Of a DNA stretch of 64,000 nt, positions 26,207 to 35,229 are shown one piece after another; position 1 is the stretch's first letter, and every line of letters starts with the position of its first letter. This DNA comes from Candidatus Poribacteria bacterium (GTDB taxonomy: Bacteria; Poribacteria; WGA-4E; WGA-3G): assembly GCA_022822085.1 (NCBI GenBank), contig JAJECK010000136.1, positions 1 to 64,000 on the forward strand, written 5' to 3'. The notes under the pieces were generated by a model that did no database searches, was not told the DNA's origin, and saw only the letters and a program-made list of their open reading frames with translations. The translations under genes and the position numbers were made by a program.

Positions 26207-27246
26207 CGACTAATTCGGACACTCCCAGCCTGCATCGCTTTCTCTGCCTCTGCTACCGTTGCCCAGTTAAAGTCTCCTGGGAAAGTATGCGCCAATGCAG
26301 AATATCCCCCTGCAAAGTCAACCGCATCTTGTGGAGATTTCCCATTCAACAGACTATAGATCAATCCAGAAGAGAAACTATCTCCACCACCGACTCTATC
26401 TACCAGTTCTAAATCTTCATAGATGCGTGATAGGTAGAAATTATCACCATCATATAATAGAGTCCGCCAGTCATTCAACCATCCGGTCTTGGCATCACGT
26501 AACGTTGTACCGATCATCTCTATGTTCGGGAATGCCTCTTTAACGCGTTCTGCCACCTCTTTGTAACTATCAGGTTCAAGTTTACTATACGATTCTGTTG
26601 CACCTTCTGCAGCAAAACCGAGAGATTTCTCAAAATCCTCCTCATTACCGATAAGAACAGAGATGTGTTCCATCATCGGTCTATTTGCTGCTTGTGCCTG
26701 TTCAGCATTCCATAATTTTGAACGAAAGTTAAGGTCATAACTGGTAGTGACTCCTGCTGCGCGCGCTGCTTTCAATGCTTCTGCTGATACTGCAGCAGCT
26801 GACTCTGACAATGCAGGTGTAATTCCACTCAGATGAAACCATCTTGCATTACTAAAAATAGACTTCCAATCAATTTCACCTGTTTTCACTTTTGAAATTG
26901 CTGAATGTCCACGGTCATAAGTAACACTACTTGCACGGGGGCCAGCCCCCATTTCAAGATGATAAAACCCGTTTCGCTCATAACCAACCCCGTCAAAGTC
27001 AACCCAGACAATGTTGGACATATCAACACCTAACTCCTGCCCTTTGTTGCGAATATAACGACCTGACCAGTTGTCTACAAGTCGTGAAACCCATGCAGTT
27101 TTTAATCCGAGTTGTGCGGCGTTGACGGCGACATTCATCTCCGCACCACCCGCAGTGATAGATAATGATGAGACCTGTTCCAAGCGCATAAACTCTGGTG
27201 CTGTGAGGCGTATCATCGCTTCCCCAAATGTTACCAAATCGTACAT
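26203..27246 (-). CDS. PfkB-family sugar kinase, probably 2-keto-3-deoxygluconate kinase
   Basis: 347 residues of the ribokinase/PfkB family. The substrate side shows TFGEAMIRLT and ITAGGAEMNVAVNAAQLG; the catalytic base and anion hole are in VGGGDSFSSGLIYSL (GGGD in place of the usual GAGD). Similarity in layout is strongest to KDG kinases, which phosphorylate 2-keto-3-deoxygluconate in the Entner-Doudoroff or uronate routes. It follows a small membrane protein gene by three bases, so they form one unit. Another hexose or keto-acid could be the true substrate. Confidence 0.8.
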   Translation of the reverse strand: MYDLVTFGEAMIRLTAPEFMRLEQVSSLSITAGGAEMNVAVNAAQLGLKTAWVSRLVDNWSGRYIRNKGQELGVDMSNIVWVDFDGVGYERNGFYHLEMGAGPRASSVTYDRGHSAISKVKTGEIDWKSIFSNARWFHLSGITPALSESAAAVSAEALKAARAAGVTTSYDLNFRSKLWNAEQAQAANRPMMEHISVLIGNEEDFEKSLGFAAEGATESYSKLEPDSYKEVAERVKEAFPNIEMIGTTLRDAKTGWLNDWRTLLYDGDNFYLSRIYEDLELVDRVGGGDSFSSGLIYSLLNGKSPQDAVDFAGGYSALAHTFPGDFNWATVAEAEKAMQAGSVRISR

Positions 27247-27249
27247 ATC

Positions 27250-27513
27250 TTACTCTCCTGTCTTTATCCCAGTTCGTTCATTAAATTCGTTGTATAACTT
27301 ATCTACACACTCATTACAGAAACAGTATATCTTTCCATAAGTTCCTACCTCTTTTTCTAACAACTGATTGAGTGGAAAGTCTTCCTGACAGATTGCGCAA
27401 ACTTCCATCGGTTCAGTCTGTGGCGTTTCACCCTCTGTTTTCTGTTTAGCTGCAAAATGCAAAATAACAAACACTATTGTAGGTAAAATGAATACACAAA
27501 AAACAAAAAACAT
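27250..27513 (-). CDS. Small membrane-anchored zinc-ribbon-like protein
   Basis: 87 residues. One N-terminal transmembrane helix (residues 2-21), a short acidic linker, then two Cys pairs (EVCAICQEDF and CFCNEC) spaced like a treble-clef or RING-like zinc finger. It lies directly upstream of the kinase with only three bases between, and AAGGT precedes its ATG. Function unknown. Confidence 0.6.
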   Translation of the reverse strand: MFFVFCVFILPTIVFVILHFAAKQKTEGETPQTEPMEVCAICQEDFPLNQLLEKEVGTYGKIYCFCNECVDKLYNEFNERTGIKTGE

Positions 27514-27732
27514 ATCTTAAAACCTTACGATAGAATATACCTTTATGCATTCTGTTACTATAATCCATTAGTGTCATAATGTCAAAGGAATTTGGTGTTG
27601 TGATGAGTAATATCAGAAAGCATTTGACACATCATGCACCTGTTGCTAATATAATAGCAATGTAAATATGTTGAGATTATACATAAAGATTTTTTTGACA
27701 CATAAGCGAAACGTTGGAGGATAGTGGAAAAC

Positions 27733-29919
27733 ATGGAAAACCGAGTAGCCATCGGTCAACTTGATATACATAAAGATTTATATGCATTAGTTAGTGATGA
27801 GATTGCCCCTGGAACAGGGATAGATGCTGATACATTCTGGAAGGAATTTGACACCATTGTCTCAGACTTAGCACCTGAAAACAGAGAATTATTGGACAAA
27901 CGAGATTCTCTTCAGCAACAGATTGACACATGGAACCTGGAACACAAGGACGAACCTTTCGCTTTTGATACTTATTCTACTTTTCTCAAAGAAATCGGCT
28001 ATCTGCTACCTGAAGGTGATGATTTTAAGGTTACGACAGAAAATGTTGATCCAGAAATTGCAACGATTGCTGGACCGCAGTTAGTTGTTCCTGTTGATAA
28101 CGCGCGCTATGCATTAAATGCTACCAACGCACGATGGGGTAGTCTTTATGATGCCCTGTATGGAACTGATGTAATTGATGAATTGGACGGAGCTGGACGT
28201 GATGGTGGATACAATCCAATTCGTGGGGCAAAGGTGATCGCATTCACGGAACAGTTATTGGATGAAGTTGTTACGCTCGAATCAGGAAGTTATTCCGATA
28301 TAACACAATTTTCTCTCAAGACCGTTAATGGATTATCACAATTAAATGCAACACTTCGCAATGGAAATGTCGTCCCGTTGGAAAAACCTGATAAATTTGT
28401 TGGATTTACTAAAAATAACCAAAAACTAAATTCAATATTACTAAAAAACAACGGTCTACACATAGAAATTCAGATAAACAGAGATCATCCTATAGGTAAA
28501 GATCACCCTGCGGGAATTGTTGATGTCCTCCTTGAATCTGCCATAACTACAATACAGGATTGTGAAGATTCCGTCGCTGCTGTTGATGCAGAGGATAAGG
28601 TGCGTGTCTATAGCAACTGGAATGGGATAATGAAAGGCACTCTGGAGTCTACCTTTGAAAAAAATGGGAAGAAAATCAATAGAACATTAGCACCTGACAA
28701 AACATGGACATCTTCAGATGGAAGCACTTATGTACTACCCGGGCGAAGTTTACTACTCATACGCAATGTCGGACTCCACATGTATACAGATGCTGTTACA
28801 ACAGCAGATGGAGAAGAGGTCCCCGAAGGATTTTTGGATGCAATGATGACAACATTCGCAGCTATGCATGACTTACAAGGAAATGGAGCATATACCAACA
28901 GCAGAACTGGAAGTGTTTACATCGTCAAACCCAAATTCCACGGTCCCGAAGAAGTTGATATAACCATTCGGTTATTCCAAAAGATCGAGACAGCATTAGG
29001 ACTCCCTCAAAATACTATCAAAATCGGTATTATGGACGAGGAACGACGAACTACTGTCAATCTCAAGGAAGTGCTTCGGATTGCATCGGAACGACTTGTC
29101 TTTATTAACACTGGATTTTTAGACAGAACAGGTGATGAAATACATACAAGTATGCAAGCAGATGCAATGATACCAAAAATGGACATTCGTAATGAGCCTT
29201 GGATGCGTGCTTATGAAGATTGGAACGTTGATATCGGAATTGAAACTGGATTGCCCGGTATTGCACAGATTGGTAAAGGGATGTGGACCAAACCTGATGA
29301 GATGGCAGAGATGCTTGAGACAAAAGTCCATCACCCCTTGGCAGGAGCAACGACTGCATGGGTGCCTTCACCTACGGCAGCTACACTACACGCGATACAT
29401 TATCACCGAGTAAATGTAGCGACTAAATTAGAACTATTGACATCACGTGGACGCGCAAGTATAAAAGATCTGTTGACTCCTCCCCTGTTAAAAAACAAAA
29501 CGTTATCTGCAGATGTCATACAAAGGGAAATTGATAACAATGCACAAGGAATCCTCGGTTATGTTGTGCGATGGGTAGACCAAGGGATCGGTTGTTCAAA
29601 GATACCTGATATTAATAATATCGGTCTGATGGAGGATCGCGCAACACTGCGGATCTCAAGTCAACATATTGCAAACTGGTTGCATCATGGGATTGTGTCA
29701 AAAGAACAGGTTACTGAGACATTTCAAAGGATGGCAAAGATAGTAGATGAACAAAATGCTGATGACCCAAATTACAGGAATATGGCACCTAATTTTGATG
29801 ACAGCATCGCTTTTCAAGCAGCATTAGACCTTGTATTTAAGGGTTGTGAGTTACCTAATGGATATACAGAATTTGTTCTACACCCGCGAAGACGTGAGGT
29901 AAAGGAAAGAAATAGATAA
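27733..29919 (+). CDS. glcB: Malate synthase G
   Basis: Monomeric malate synthase that condenses acetyl-CoA with glyoxylate to malate. At 728 residues it has the normal length of the G isoform. Signature segments are [34 protein letters not shown] (catalytic Arg and magnesium-binding Glu region), [18 protein letters not shown] and [16 protein letters not shown]. The GTG at 27724 is only three bases after GGAGG, so the ATG at 27733, twelve bases after it, is the likelier start. No isocitrate lyase is nearby, so glyoxylate may come from glycolate or other sources. Confidence 0.95.
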   Translation: MENRVAIGQLDIHKDLYALVSDEIAPGTGIDADTFWKEFDTIVSDLAPENRELLDKRDSLQQQIDTWNLEHKDEPFAFDTYSTFLKEIGYLLPEGDDFKVTTENVDPEIATIAGPQLVVPVDNARYALNATNARWGSLYDALYGTDVIDELDGAGRDGGYNPIRGAKVIAFTEQLLDEVVTLESGSYSDITQFSLKTVNGLSQLNATLRNGNVVPLEKPDKFVGFTKNNQKLNSILLKNNGLHIEIQINRDHPIGKDHPAGIVDVLLESAITTIQDCEDSVAAVDAEDKVRVYSNWNGIMKGTLESTFEKNGKKINRTLAPDKTWTSSDGSTYVLPGRSLLLIRNVGLHMYTDAVTTADGEEVPEGFLDAMMTTFAAMHDLQGNGAYTNSRTGSVYIVKPKFHGPEEVDITIRLFQKIETALGLPQNTIKIGIMDEERRTTVNLKEVLRIASERLVFINTGFLDRTGDEIHTSMQADAMIPKMDIRNEPWMRAYEDWNVDIGIETGLPGIAQIGKGMWTKPDEMAEMLETKVHHPLAGATTAWVPSPTAATLHAIHYHRVNVATKLELLTSRGRASIKDLLTPPLLKNKTLSADVIQREIDNNAQGILGYVVRWVDQGIGCSKIPDINNIGLMEDRATLRISSQHIANWLHHGIVSKEQVTETFQRMAKIVDEQNADDPNYRNMAPNFDDSIAFQAALDLVFKGCELPNGYTEFVLHPRRREVKERNR

Positions 29920-30042
29920 AACGATATTATGCCCAAATTTGTGAAAGGCATTGGTCTAACTAAGGACCTATACAAGTTGCTACAATACAGCCTTTAAGGC
30001 AATTGTAAAAACATCAAGAAACTAAATAACACTGCAAAAAGT

Positions 30043-30071
30043 TTGACATTCCGATCAAAATACTATATATT
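30043..30071 (+). promoter_or_regulatory. Promoter of the toxin-antitoxin unit
   Basis: TTGACA (30043-30048), a 17-base spacer and TATATT (30066-30071), about 65 bases before the antitoxin start. The -10 region lies in an AT-rich near-palindrome that could be the autoregulatory site usual in such modules. Confidence 0.55.
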
Positions 30072-30134
30072 ATATATGCTTGCAGTACTTTGGTTCTACT
30101 TATCAAAGAGCAACACACCGAAATAGAGGTATCA

Positions 30135-30452
30135 GTGCCCCCCGTAAAAACATCGCGTATACGACTTATTGAAATTGAAGATACTGCGTTTCTTGAAAAA
30201 TACACAGCCTATGTGATCCAAAAAGCATCGCGCTGGTGTGGTTGGATCCCTGAGTTTCCTGACTTCAGATATGAAGAAAAAACTAAAACGGAATTGATCG
30301 AAACGCTTACAAAGGAACTTCATCAAACCTTAAAGGAGCGCGATAAGACATGGGATAAGCAAATTGAAGAAGATATAAAAGCTGGGAAACTTGATCATCT
30401 TCGAGAAAAAGCTCTTGAGGATATTGATGCAGGAAACTTCACGTATCTATAA
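30135..30452 (+). CDS. Type II antitoxin-like protein
   Basis: 105 residues from a GTG at 30135, which has AGAGGT just ahead; a TTG at 30090 is also in frame. The N-terminus is basic (VKTSRIRLIEIE) and probably DNA-binding. The middle contains GWIPEFPDFRYEE, reminiscent of HicB-like folds. The C-terminal helix (EDIKAGKLDHLREKALEDI) resembles the toxin-wrapping helix of many antitoxins paired with RelE-type toxins. It overlaps the following toxin frame by 26 bases. Confidence 0.65.
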   Translation: MPPVKTSRIRLIEIEDTAFLEKYTAYVIQKASRWCGWIPEFPDFRYEEKTKTELIETLTKELHQTLKERDKTWDKQIEEDIKAGKLDHLREKALEDIDAGNFTYL

Positions 30453-30699
30453 GGCTACCTCAGAGTTCTGGGATTGTTTTAATAACCTTCCAGATGCCGT
30501 TCAAAAACGCGCTAAGAGGAAATTTGAACTGTTCAAGCGAAATCCAAGACACCCTTCTCTTGAGTTTGAGAAACTTGACATCGGGTCCTGGAGAGTAAAA
30601 ATAGGCGATGGTTACAGAGCATAGGCATTTGAAGATGAGGAAGGTCTTTGTTGGTTTTGGATAGGAGACCACAAAACTTACGAGAGAATAATTCGGTGA
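30427..30699 (+). pseudogene. RelE/ParE-type toxin gene with an in-frame amber stop
   Basis: Read from the ATG at 30427, the frame gives a RelE/HigB-like toxin: SEFWDCFNNLPDAVQK, KRNPRHPSLEFEKL, GSWRVKIGDGYRA. It then meets TAG at 30622-30624 and carries on in the same frame as AFEDEEGLCWFWIGDHKTYE to a natural stop at 30697-30699. Family members have a Leu at the interrupted site (YRAL), so one base change from TTG to TAG explains it. The truncated product lacks the last strands and the family's C-terminal His/Tyr region, so the toxin is probably inactive while the antitoxin stays intact. Confidence 0.7.
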
Positions 30700-30759
30700 T
30701 AACCTAAATAGAGCAGATATAAATACTTGGTACTTCGGTTGGCAATGTATAAAACTTGC

Positions 30760-31611
30760 TTACTTCAGTCTATAAAATCTCTCTGCATTGTCGTGAAATA
30801 GTTTATTCAACTCTTCATCTGTACAACCCGCAACTGCAACCTGTAACGTGTGAACCCATTGCTTATATTCCGATGCAAGCGTTGAGACAGGCCAATCACT
30901 ACCATAGATTACCCTATCAAATCCAAAACACGTTATAACGTGGTCAATAAAAGGTTGTAGGTCAGCAGGTGTCCAAGACTCGTGGTCTGCCTCTGTCACC
31001 AACCCAGAAAGTTTACAATAGACATTTGGAAATTCGGCAAGCGTCTTCAGTTCTTGTTTCCAAGGTTCAAACAATTGATTTTTTATGTCAGGTTTACCGA
31101 TATGGTCTAAGATAAACTGGACATGTGGACACTGCTCAACAAGACGAATAGCATTAGCAAGCTGCGGGTGAAAGATACAGATATCAAAACTCAAACCATA
31201 TCGCGCGAGGGTTTTGACACCATCCACAAATTTGGGTTGGATACAAAAATCAACACTTTCACCTTGAATTAGTCTACGGATACCTTTTACAAGATGTTCC
31301 TCAGCCAATTTTTCCACGAAAGGTGCAACTTTCTCACCTTCCTCAAGCGGTGCCCACGCAACAATACCTCTAATACGCGGTTCCGCAGCGACAAGTGAAG
31401 TGACCCACGCAGCCTCTTTTAATCCATCATCTGGATGTGTATCACACTGAACGAAGACAATGGATTCAATTTCCAGATTTTCGTGCGCGGCTGAATAATC
31501 ATCAAGTAGATACGGTCTGTTTAATGCCGGAACCTGCTTAAGCCAAGGATACCTCAGCTGCTTTGGATGCCACAAATGAACATGTGTATCAACAATAGGG
31601 AAATTGTCCAT
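30760..31611 (-). CDS. Amidohydrolase family 2 (lactonase-like) protein
   Basis: 283 residues. TIM-barrel metal-dependent hydrolase: opening VDTHVHLWHPKQLRYPWL, then FVQCDTHPDDG, FILDHIGKPDI, YCKLSGLVTEAD and VIYGSDWPVS, the pattern of fuconolactonase-like and related COG3618 enzymes. These hydrolyse sugar lactones or related compounds in the cytoplasm. AGAGGAAA precedes the ATG. It stands alone between the toxin-antitoxin remnant and a repeat-rich region. Confidence 0.82.
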   Translation of the reverse strand: MDNFPIVDTHVHLWHPKQLRYPWLKQVPALNRPYLLDDYSAAHENLEIESIVFVQCDTHPDDGLKEAAWVTSLVAAEPRIRGIVAWAPLEEGEKVAPFVEKLAEEHLVKGIRRLIQGESVDFCIQPKFVDGVKTLARYGLSFDICIFHPQLANAIRLVEQCPHVQFILDHIGKPDIKNQLFEPWKQELKTLAEFPNVYCKLSGLVTEADHESWTPADLQPFIDHVITCFGFDRVIYGSDWPVSTLASEYKQWVHTLQVAVAGCTDEELNKLFHDNAERFYRLK

Positions 31612-31764
31612 AGTTTTCCTCTATAGTACAAAATATTATTTCCCATGATACTGATTTTATATAAATTAGTCAATCAATTATGATATAACATCAGCGGCAT
31701 TCAGTTTTCCATAGATAACAATATCTTCTATAGATATAGAGACGGTATTCAAGCATGTTGCATA

Positions 31765-31830
31765 GTAGTAGGCACACTCGGTGTGCCGTTATCTTTGGAT
31801 TGCGAACGGCACGCGGAGCGTGCCTGCTAC
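31765..31830. repeat. Imperfect inverted repeat, GTAGTAGGCAC family
   Basis: Arm GTAGTAGGCACACTCGGTGT continuing to 31790 pairs with 31805-31830; 22 of 26 positions are complementary. Each arm is itself a small palindrome around GGCAC/GTGCC. A solo arm of the same family lies at 33111-33135. Confidence 0.6.
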
Positions 31831-31918
31831 CATGCATATTAACAATTATTCAGACTTCGTCTTCAAATTTTTGAGATGTGACAGAAAACTGAATGGCTCT
31901 GTCTGAATAAAACGGGTG

Positions 31919-32092
31919 TGTAAAGTTTTTGGCACTATATGTGTCTAAGAGTGAGTCCATATTTAGTCAATCGTTTGTAGACGCGTTGCACGGCTTCTGT
32001 CCGAGCGAGCTTTGCTCACGACATTGGGGGAACGGTCGCGAGCAAAGCTCGCTCGGACAGAAGAAAAAACGGTTAATGCCAAAAACTTTACA
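31919..32092. mobile_element. 174-bp MITE with nested perfect inverted repeats
   Basis: Perfect 16-bp terminal repeats TGTAAAGTTTTTGGCA (31919-31934) and its complement (32077-32092) enclose a second perfect 24-bp inverted repeat (31994-32017 with 32040-32063, containing GTCCGAGCGAGCTTTGCTC). No gene is encoded. Together with the unit at 31765-31830 it occupies the roughly 590-base gene-free stretch between the amidohydrolase and the first LamG gene; the rest of that stretch shows nothing clear. Confidence 0.7.
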
Positions 32093-32113
32093 TAATCGAA
32101 TAAAACATAATTA

Positions 32114-32142
32114 TTGATTATTAAGACATTATAAGATATAAT
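32114..32142 (+). promoter_or_regulatory. Promoter of the first LamG gene
   Basis: TTGATT (32114-32119), 17 bases, TATAAT (32137-32142), about 58 bases before the ATG at 32200, which has AAGGAG as ribosome site. Confidence 0.6.
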
Positions 32143-32199
32143 CAAAGTAAAGATAGGAACTACAACGAGCATCTCTTCATATTATAAGGAGTAAAACAG

Positions 32200-32997
32200 A
32201 TGTCAACAAGGTTAACCTTATTTACAATTCTCGGATTATATATGCTTTTTCTTACTATTTCTGTAGCAACCGCCCAATTTCCTGAAGATGGGGTTGTGGG
32301 ATATTGGTCATTTGATGAAGGCACAATCAATGGAAAAAATGTTAAGGATGTTTTAGGTGGAAACGACGGTGAACTTGAAGGAGCTCCAAAACATGTTAAG
32401 GGTAAAGTGGGCAAAGCACTTGAATTTGATGGTCAAAATTTTGTACATATTGCAGGGTCAAAAACCTTAGATGTCAATGGTTCAGAAGCGATGACCGTTG
32501 CTGCTTGGATAAATGGTGATAGTGACAGTCCTGTGGTAGGTGTTGTTGCTGGATGCTGCGGGACCATTGTTGCACAGCGCGACGCAGATAGTTGGGCAAT
32601 TCGATTTGATGGAAGAAATCCTGGTGGTACAGAATTAGAATTTATTATCAATGCAGGAGGCTGGCAAGGTGATGGTGGCTTCGGTATACCTGTATATCCT
32701 AAAGGTGAATGGCATCACATTGTTGGAATCGTTGATGGAAACAAAAAATATATTTACGGTGATGGTAAACTATTGAAAGAGGATAACTTTAACGGTCCAA
32801 TGCAAGCAAAAAGCACTGAACATGAGATTGGTAATGCACTTGATGGAGGATTTGTGGGATTAATTGATGAAGTTGTTATTTACAATAGGGCACTTTCTGC
32901 CAATGAGGTCCAGATGCTATATAGAGCAGAAGGACTCCCAATCGAACCTGGTGGGAAACTTGCAACACGCTGGGGTAATATCAAAAAATCGTATTAA
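32200..32997 (+). CDS. Secreted LamG-domain protein 1
   Basis: 265 residues. A signal peptide (residues 1-25, cleaved near ATA-QF) leads into a single LamG/concanavalin A-like domain: VVGYWSFDEG, AMTVAAWINGD, GEWHHIVGIVDGNKKYIYGDG, GFVGLIDEVVIYNRALS. A CC pair (AGCCGTIVAQRDADSW) is shared with the next LamG protein. The last residues GGKLATRWGNIKKSY form a tail found in all four LamG proteins here. Likely exported and binding carbohydrate or surface polymer; ligand unknown. Confidence 0.82.
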   Translation: MSTRLTLFTILGLYMLFLTISVATAQFPEDGVVGYWSFDEGTINGKNVKDVLGGNDGELEGAPKHVKGKVGKALEFDGQNFVHIAGSKTLDVNGSEAMTVAAWINGDSDSPVVGVVAGCCGTIVAQRDADSWAIRFDGRNPGGTELEFIINAGGWQGDGGFGIPVYPKGEWHHIVGIVDGNKKYIYGDGKLLKEDNFNGPMQAKSTEHEIGNALDGGFVGLIDEVVIYNRALSANEVQMLYRAEGLPIEPGGKLATRWGNIKKSY

Positions 32998-33110
32998 TAC
33001 TCTACCAGTTATACGTTGGTAGAATATAGGTTTCTACCAATGTATAACAAACACAATACTTAACTAAGGGGTGTGCATAAATAACTGCAATGTCAGAAAT
33101 GCGCTTAAAG

Positions 33111-33135
33111 GTAGTAGGCACACTCCGTGTGCCGT
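33111..33135. repeat. Solo arm of the GTAGTAGGCAC repeat
   Basis: This 25-base stretch starting GTAGTAGGCACACTCCGTGT differs by one base from the left arm at 31765-31789, and can fold on itself around GGCACAC/GTGTGCC. The matching right arm is not present nearby, so it is a remnant. Nothing else is clear between 32998 and 33270. Confidence 0.55.
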
Positions 33136-33270
33136 AACTAAAGTGGATGATGCCAGCGTCGTACACGACTACAAACGCACTTGGAGAAATGAAGCAGCTC
33201 CTGAAGTGCCGTCTTATCTGTGTTGATTCACAAATATTTATTCACACCCTCACTTAACATAAGAGAAAAC

Positions 33271-34098
33271 ATGTTCTTAAATAAACACGTTTTCATCACA
33301 ATTATAATAGGTATTATGTTCTTCTTCGGTTCGAATTCGTCTGCACAAGCACCAAAAGGCGATCTAATCGGATATTGGTCACTGGATGCTCCGTTATTTG
33401 ACGAAAATACCGAAACAGATATCCTCGGTAGACCTTGGACGATGGACGAAGTTGGCAATATATTCACAATATTACGTGGAAATCCTGAAGTTGTCCCCGG
33501 TAAAGTTAGAAAAGCATTTAAGTTTAATGGCGCAAATGCAGTACACCTATCACACGCACAATGGTTAGATTTCAATGGAGTCAATGAGATGAGTGTTGCA
33601 GCATGGATCAAACCTACAAGTGCTAAACCGATCAGAATCGGATTACACAATCATCCTTGCTGTGGCACAATTGTTGGACAACGCGATGCAGGAAGTTGGG
33701 TAATACGGTATGATAGTAGAAATGTAGGCAAAGAGATTAATTTTAGCGTTCAACCCGGATGGCAGGGACATAACACGATCGGTGTCCGCAGCTTTGTAAC
33801 AAATACTTGGCACCATGTAGTGGGTGTCGTTGATAATGACCAATTACTGTTTTATGTTGACGGTAAATTAGAAGATCAAGCACCTTACGAAGGTCCAATG
33901 GAGAGGAATGGTTTAACTGCAGAAATCGGTGGTTCAGTGTCACATGGAGGATTTATAGGTGTCATTGACGAAGTATACCTATACAAAAAAGCCTTATCCT
34001 CAGCAGAAGTCCAGCAAGTTTATAATGCAAAAGGTCTATCTGTAAAACTCCAAGGCAAACTTGCTACACGATGGGGTAAAATTAAAATGCTCCATTAA
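33271..34098 (+). CDS. Secreted LamG-domain protein 2
   Basis: 275 residues from the ATG at 33271, which has AAGAGA ahead and opens a proper signal peptide (FLNKHVFITIIIGIMFFF, cleaved near SSAQA). The upstream ATG at 33220 would add 17 residues before it and is disfavoured. One LamG domain: LIGYWSLDAPLFDE, EMSVAAWIKPT, NTWHHVVGVVDNDQLLFYVD, GFIGVIDEVYLYKKALS. Shares PCCGTIVGQRDAGSW with LamG protein 1, so the two are tandem paralogues. Ends QGKLATRWGKIKMLH, the shared tail. Confidence 0.82.
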   Translation: MFLNKHVFITIIIGIMFFFGSNSSAQAPKGDLIGYWSLDAPLFDENTETDILGRPWTMDEVGNIFTILRGNPEVVPGKVRKAFKFNGANAVHLSHAQWLDFNGVNEMSVAAWIKPTSAKPIRIGLHNHPCCGTIVGQRDAGSWVIRYDSRNVGKEINFSVQPGWQGHNTIGVRSFVTNTWHHVVGVVDNDQLLFYVDGKLEDQAPYEGPMERNGLTAEIGGSVSHGGFIGVIDEVYLYKKALSSAEVQQVYNAKGLSVKLQGKLATRWGKIKMLH

Positions 34099-34110
34099 GA
34101 CCATTTATCT

Positions 34111-34136
34111 GACACAACTATATAGATAGTTGTGTC
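34111..34136. terminator. Hairpin after LamG gene 2
   Basis: GACACAACTA and TAGTTGTGTC form a perfect 10-bp stem with loop TATAGA, 13 bases after the stop codon. No T-run follows; it may help end or protect the + strand transcript ahead of the stronger terminator 33 bases on. Confidence 0.5.
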
Positions 34137-34168
34137 AGGGCTCAAAAACACAATGACATAAATTGTAA

Positions 34169-34214
34169 AAGAGCATATTCACTAAGGTAAAACCTTAGAA
34201 TATGCTCTTTTTCT
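34169..34214. terminator. Bidirectional intrinsic terminator between convergent LamG pairs
   Basis: AAGAGCATATT pairs with AATATGCTCTT, extended inward by CTAAGG/CCTTAG around a TAAAA loop. A run TTTTTCTT follows on the + strand and an A-rich stretch precedes it, so it can serve both the + strand LamG gene and the minus strand LamG gene that ends at 34242. Confidence 0.8.
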
Positions 34215-34241
34215 TATTAGTTATCTATGTCCAAACACACC

Positions 34242-35030
34242 TTAATAGCGTGCCTTAACGTTACCCCAAGTGGTAGTCATTTTACCTTCAGCTTGAACAG
34301 CCGTTAAGGTAGTTCCAAGACCATCATTCATAAGTGACTTGATGTCAGCTTGTTCTAATGCAACACTGAAAATAGCAACATCGTCAATGAGTGCATTTCC
34401 CAATCTGCCATCACAACAACTATCTCTGCCGATAAATACAGGACCCGTATCAGCATCAAGCGGTGTCTTATTTATATCCATTTCGCTTGCAACTTCGGCA
34501 TCAATATATATCATCCATTTTCCTGATGCACTGTCAAAAGTTGTGGTATACATATGCCATTGGGTTATATTATCTGGTCCAGTTGACATATCGTTCCAAC
34601 CACCAGGTTTATTCCAACATCCTCCATTGCATAATGCCCAAGCTACAACTTTTGTATTTTGATTAGGGTGCACAACAAATGCATTCCGCTTTTCTACAAA
34701 CCAGCCATGTTGATTCCAAGTCTCTGTATTGCTTTTTACCCATATTGAAATTGTAATGGCATCACGTGGATTCTCATGACCTGGCACTTCGACATACGTA
34801 CTTCCATCTAATGCGAGTGCCATGCCAAATGGACCATCTTCCCACTTAGGATTGCCCAGTATAGAGCCATTTAACTCGTTCCCTGATGAATCTCCCGCAA
34901 CTTCACCGTTACCTTCTTCAAACATCCAGGCACCGACAACTGTCTCTGGATCAATCGCAGCATCAATCGAGATCACAAGATAAGCAAGACAAAAACAAAC
35001 AACTATTGACAATACTGTACAGAGTTTCAT
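34242..35030 (-). CDS. Secreted LamG-domain protein 3
   Basis: 262 residues. Signal peptide (LCTVLSIVVCFCLAYLVI, cleaved near SIDA-AI), then one LamG domain: VVGAWMFEEGNGEVAGDSSG, AITISIWVKSNTETW, WHMYTTTFDSASGKWMIYID, ALIDDVAIFSVALEQADIKS. It has two extra Cys features, NGGCWNKPGGW and SCCDGRLGN, shared with LamG protein 4 (about two thirds identical by eye). Ends EGKMTTTWGNVKARY. AGGATTATTTTC precedes the ATG. Probably exported; ligand unknown. Confidence 0.82.
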   Translation of the reverse strand: MKLCTVLSIVVCFCLAYLVISIDAAIDPETVVGAWMFEEGNGEVAGDSSGNELNGSILGNPKWEDGPFGMALALDGSTYVEVPGHENPRDAITISIWVKSNTETWNQHGWFVEKRNAFVVHPNQNTKVVAWALCNGGCWNKPGGWNDMSTGPDNITQWHMYTTTFDSASGKWMIYIDAEVASEMDINKTPLDADTGPVFIGRDSCCDGRLGNALIDDVAIFSVALEQADIKSLMNDGLGTTLTAVQAEGKMTTTWGNVKARY

Positions 35031-35229
35031 GAAAATAATCCTCCAATTTAAAGAAAGAAATTGTAATTAAATAAGTGTACTGAATGCAATAAATTTAGTA
35101 AATTTTGAATAATTCAAATACTATAATATGTAGAAAATAATAGATAGTGTAAATTATTCCAAGATATAGAAATAAAATGAACCATTTAATTTAGTAATAA
35201 AATCTTTAGTTATATTAAGATATAAACAA

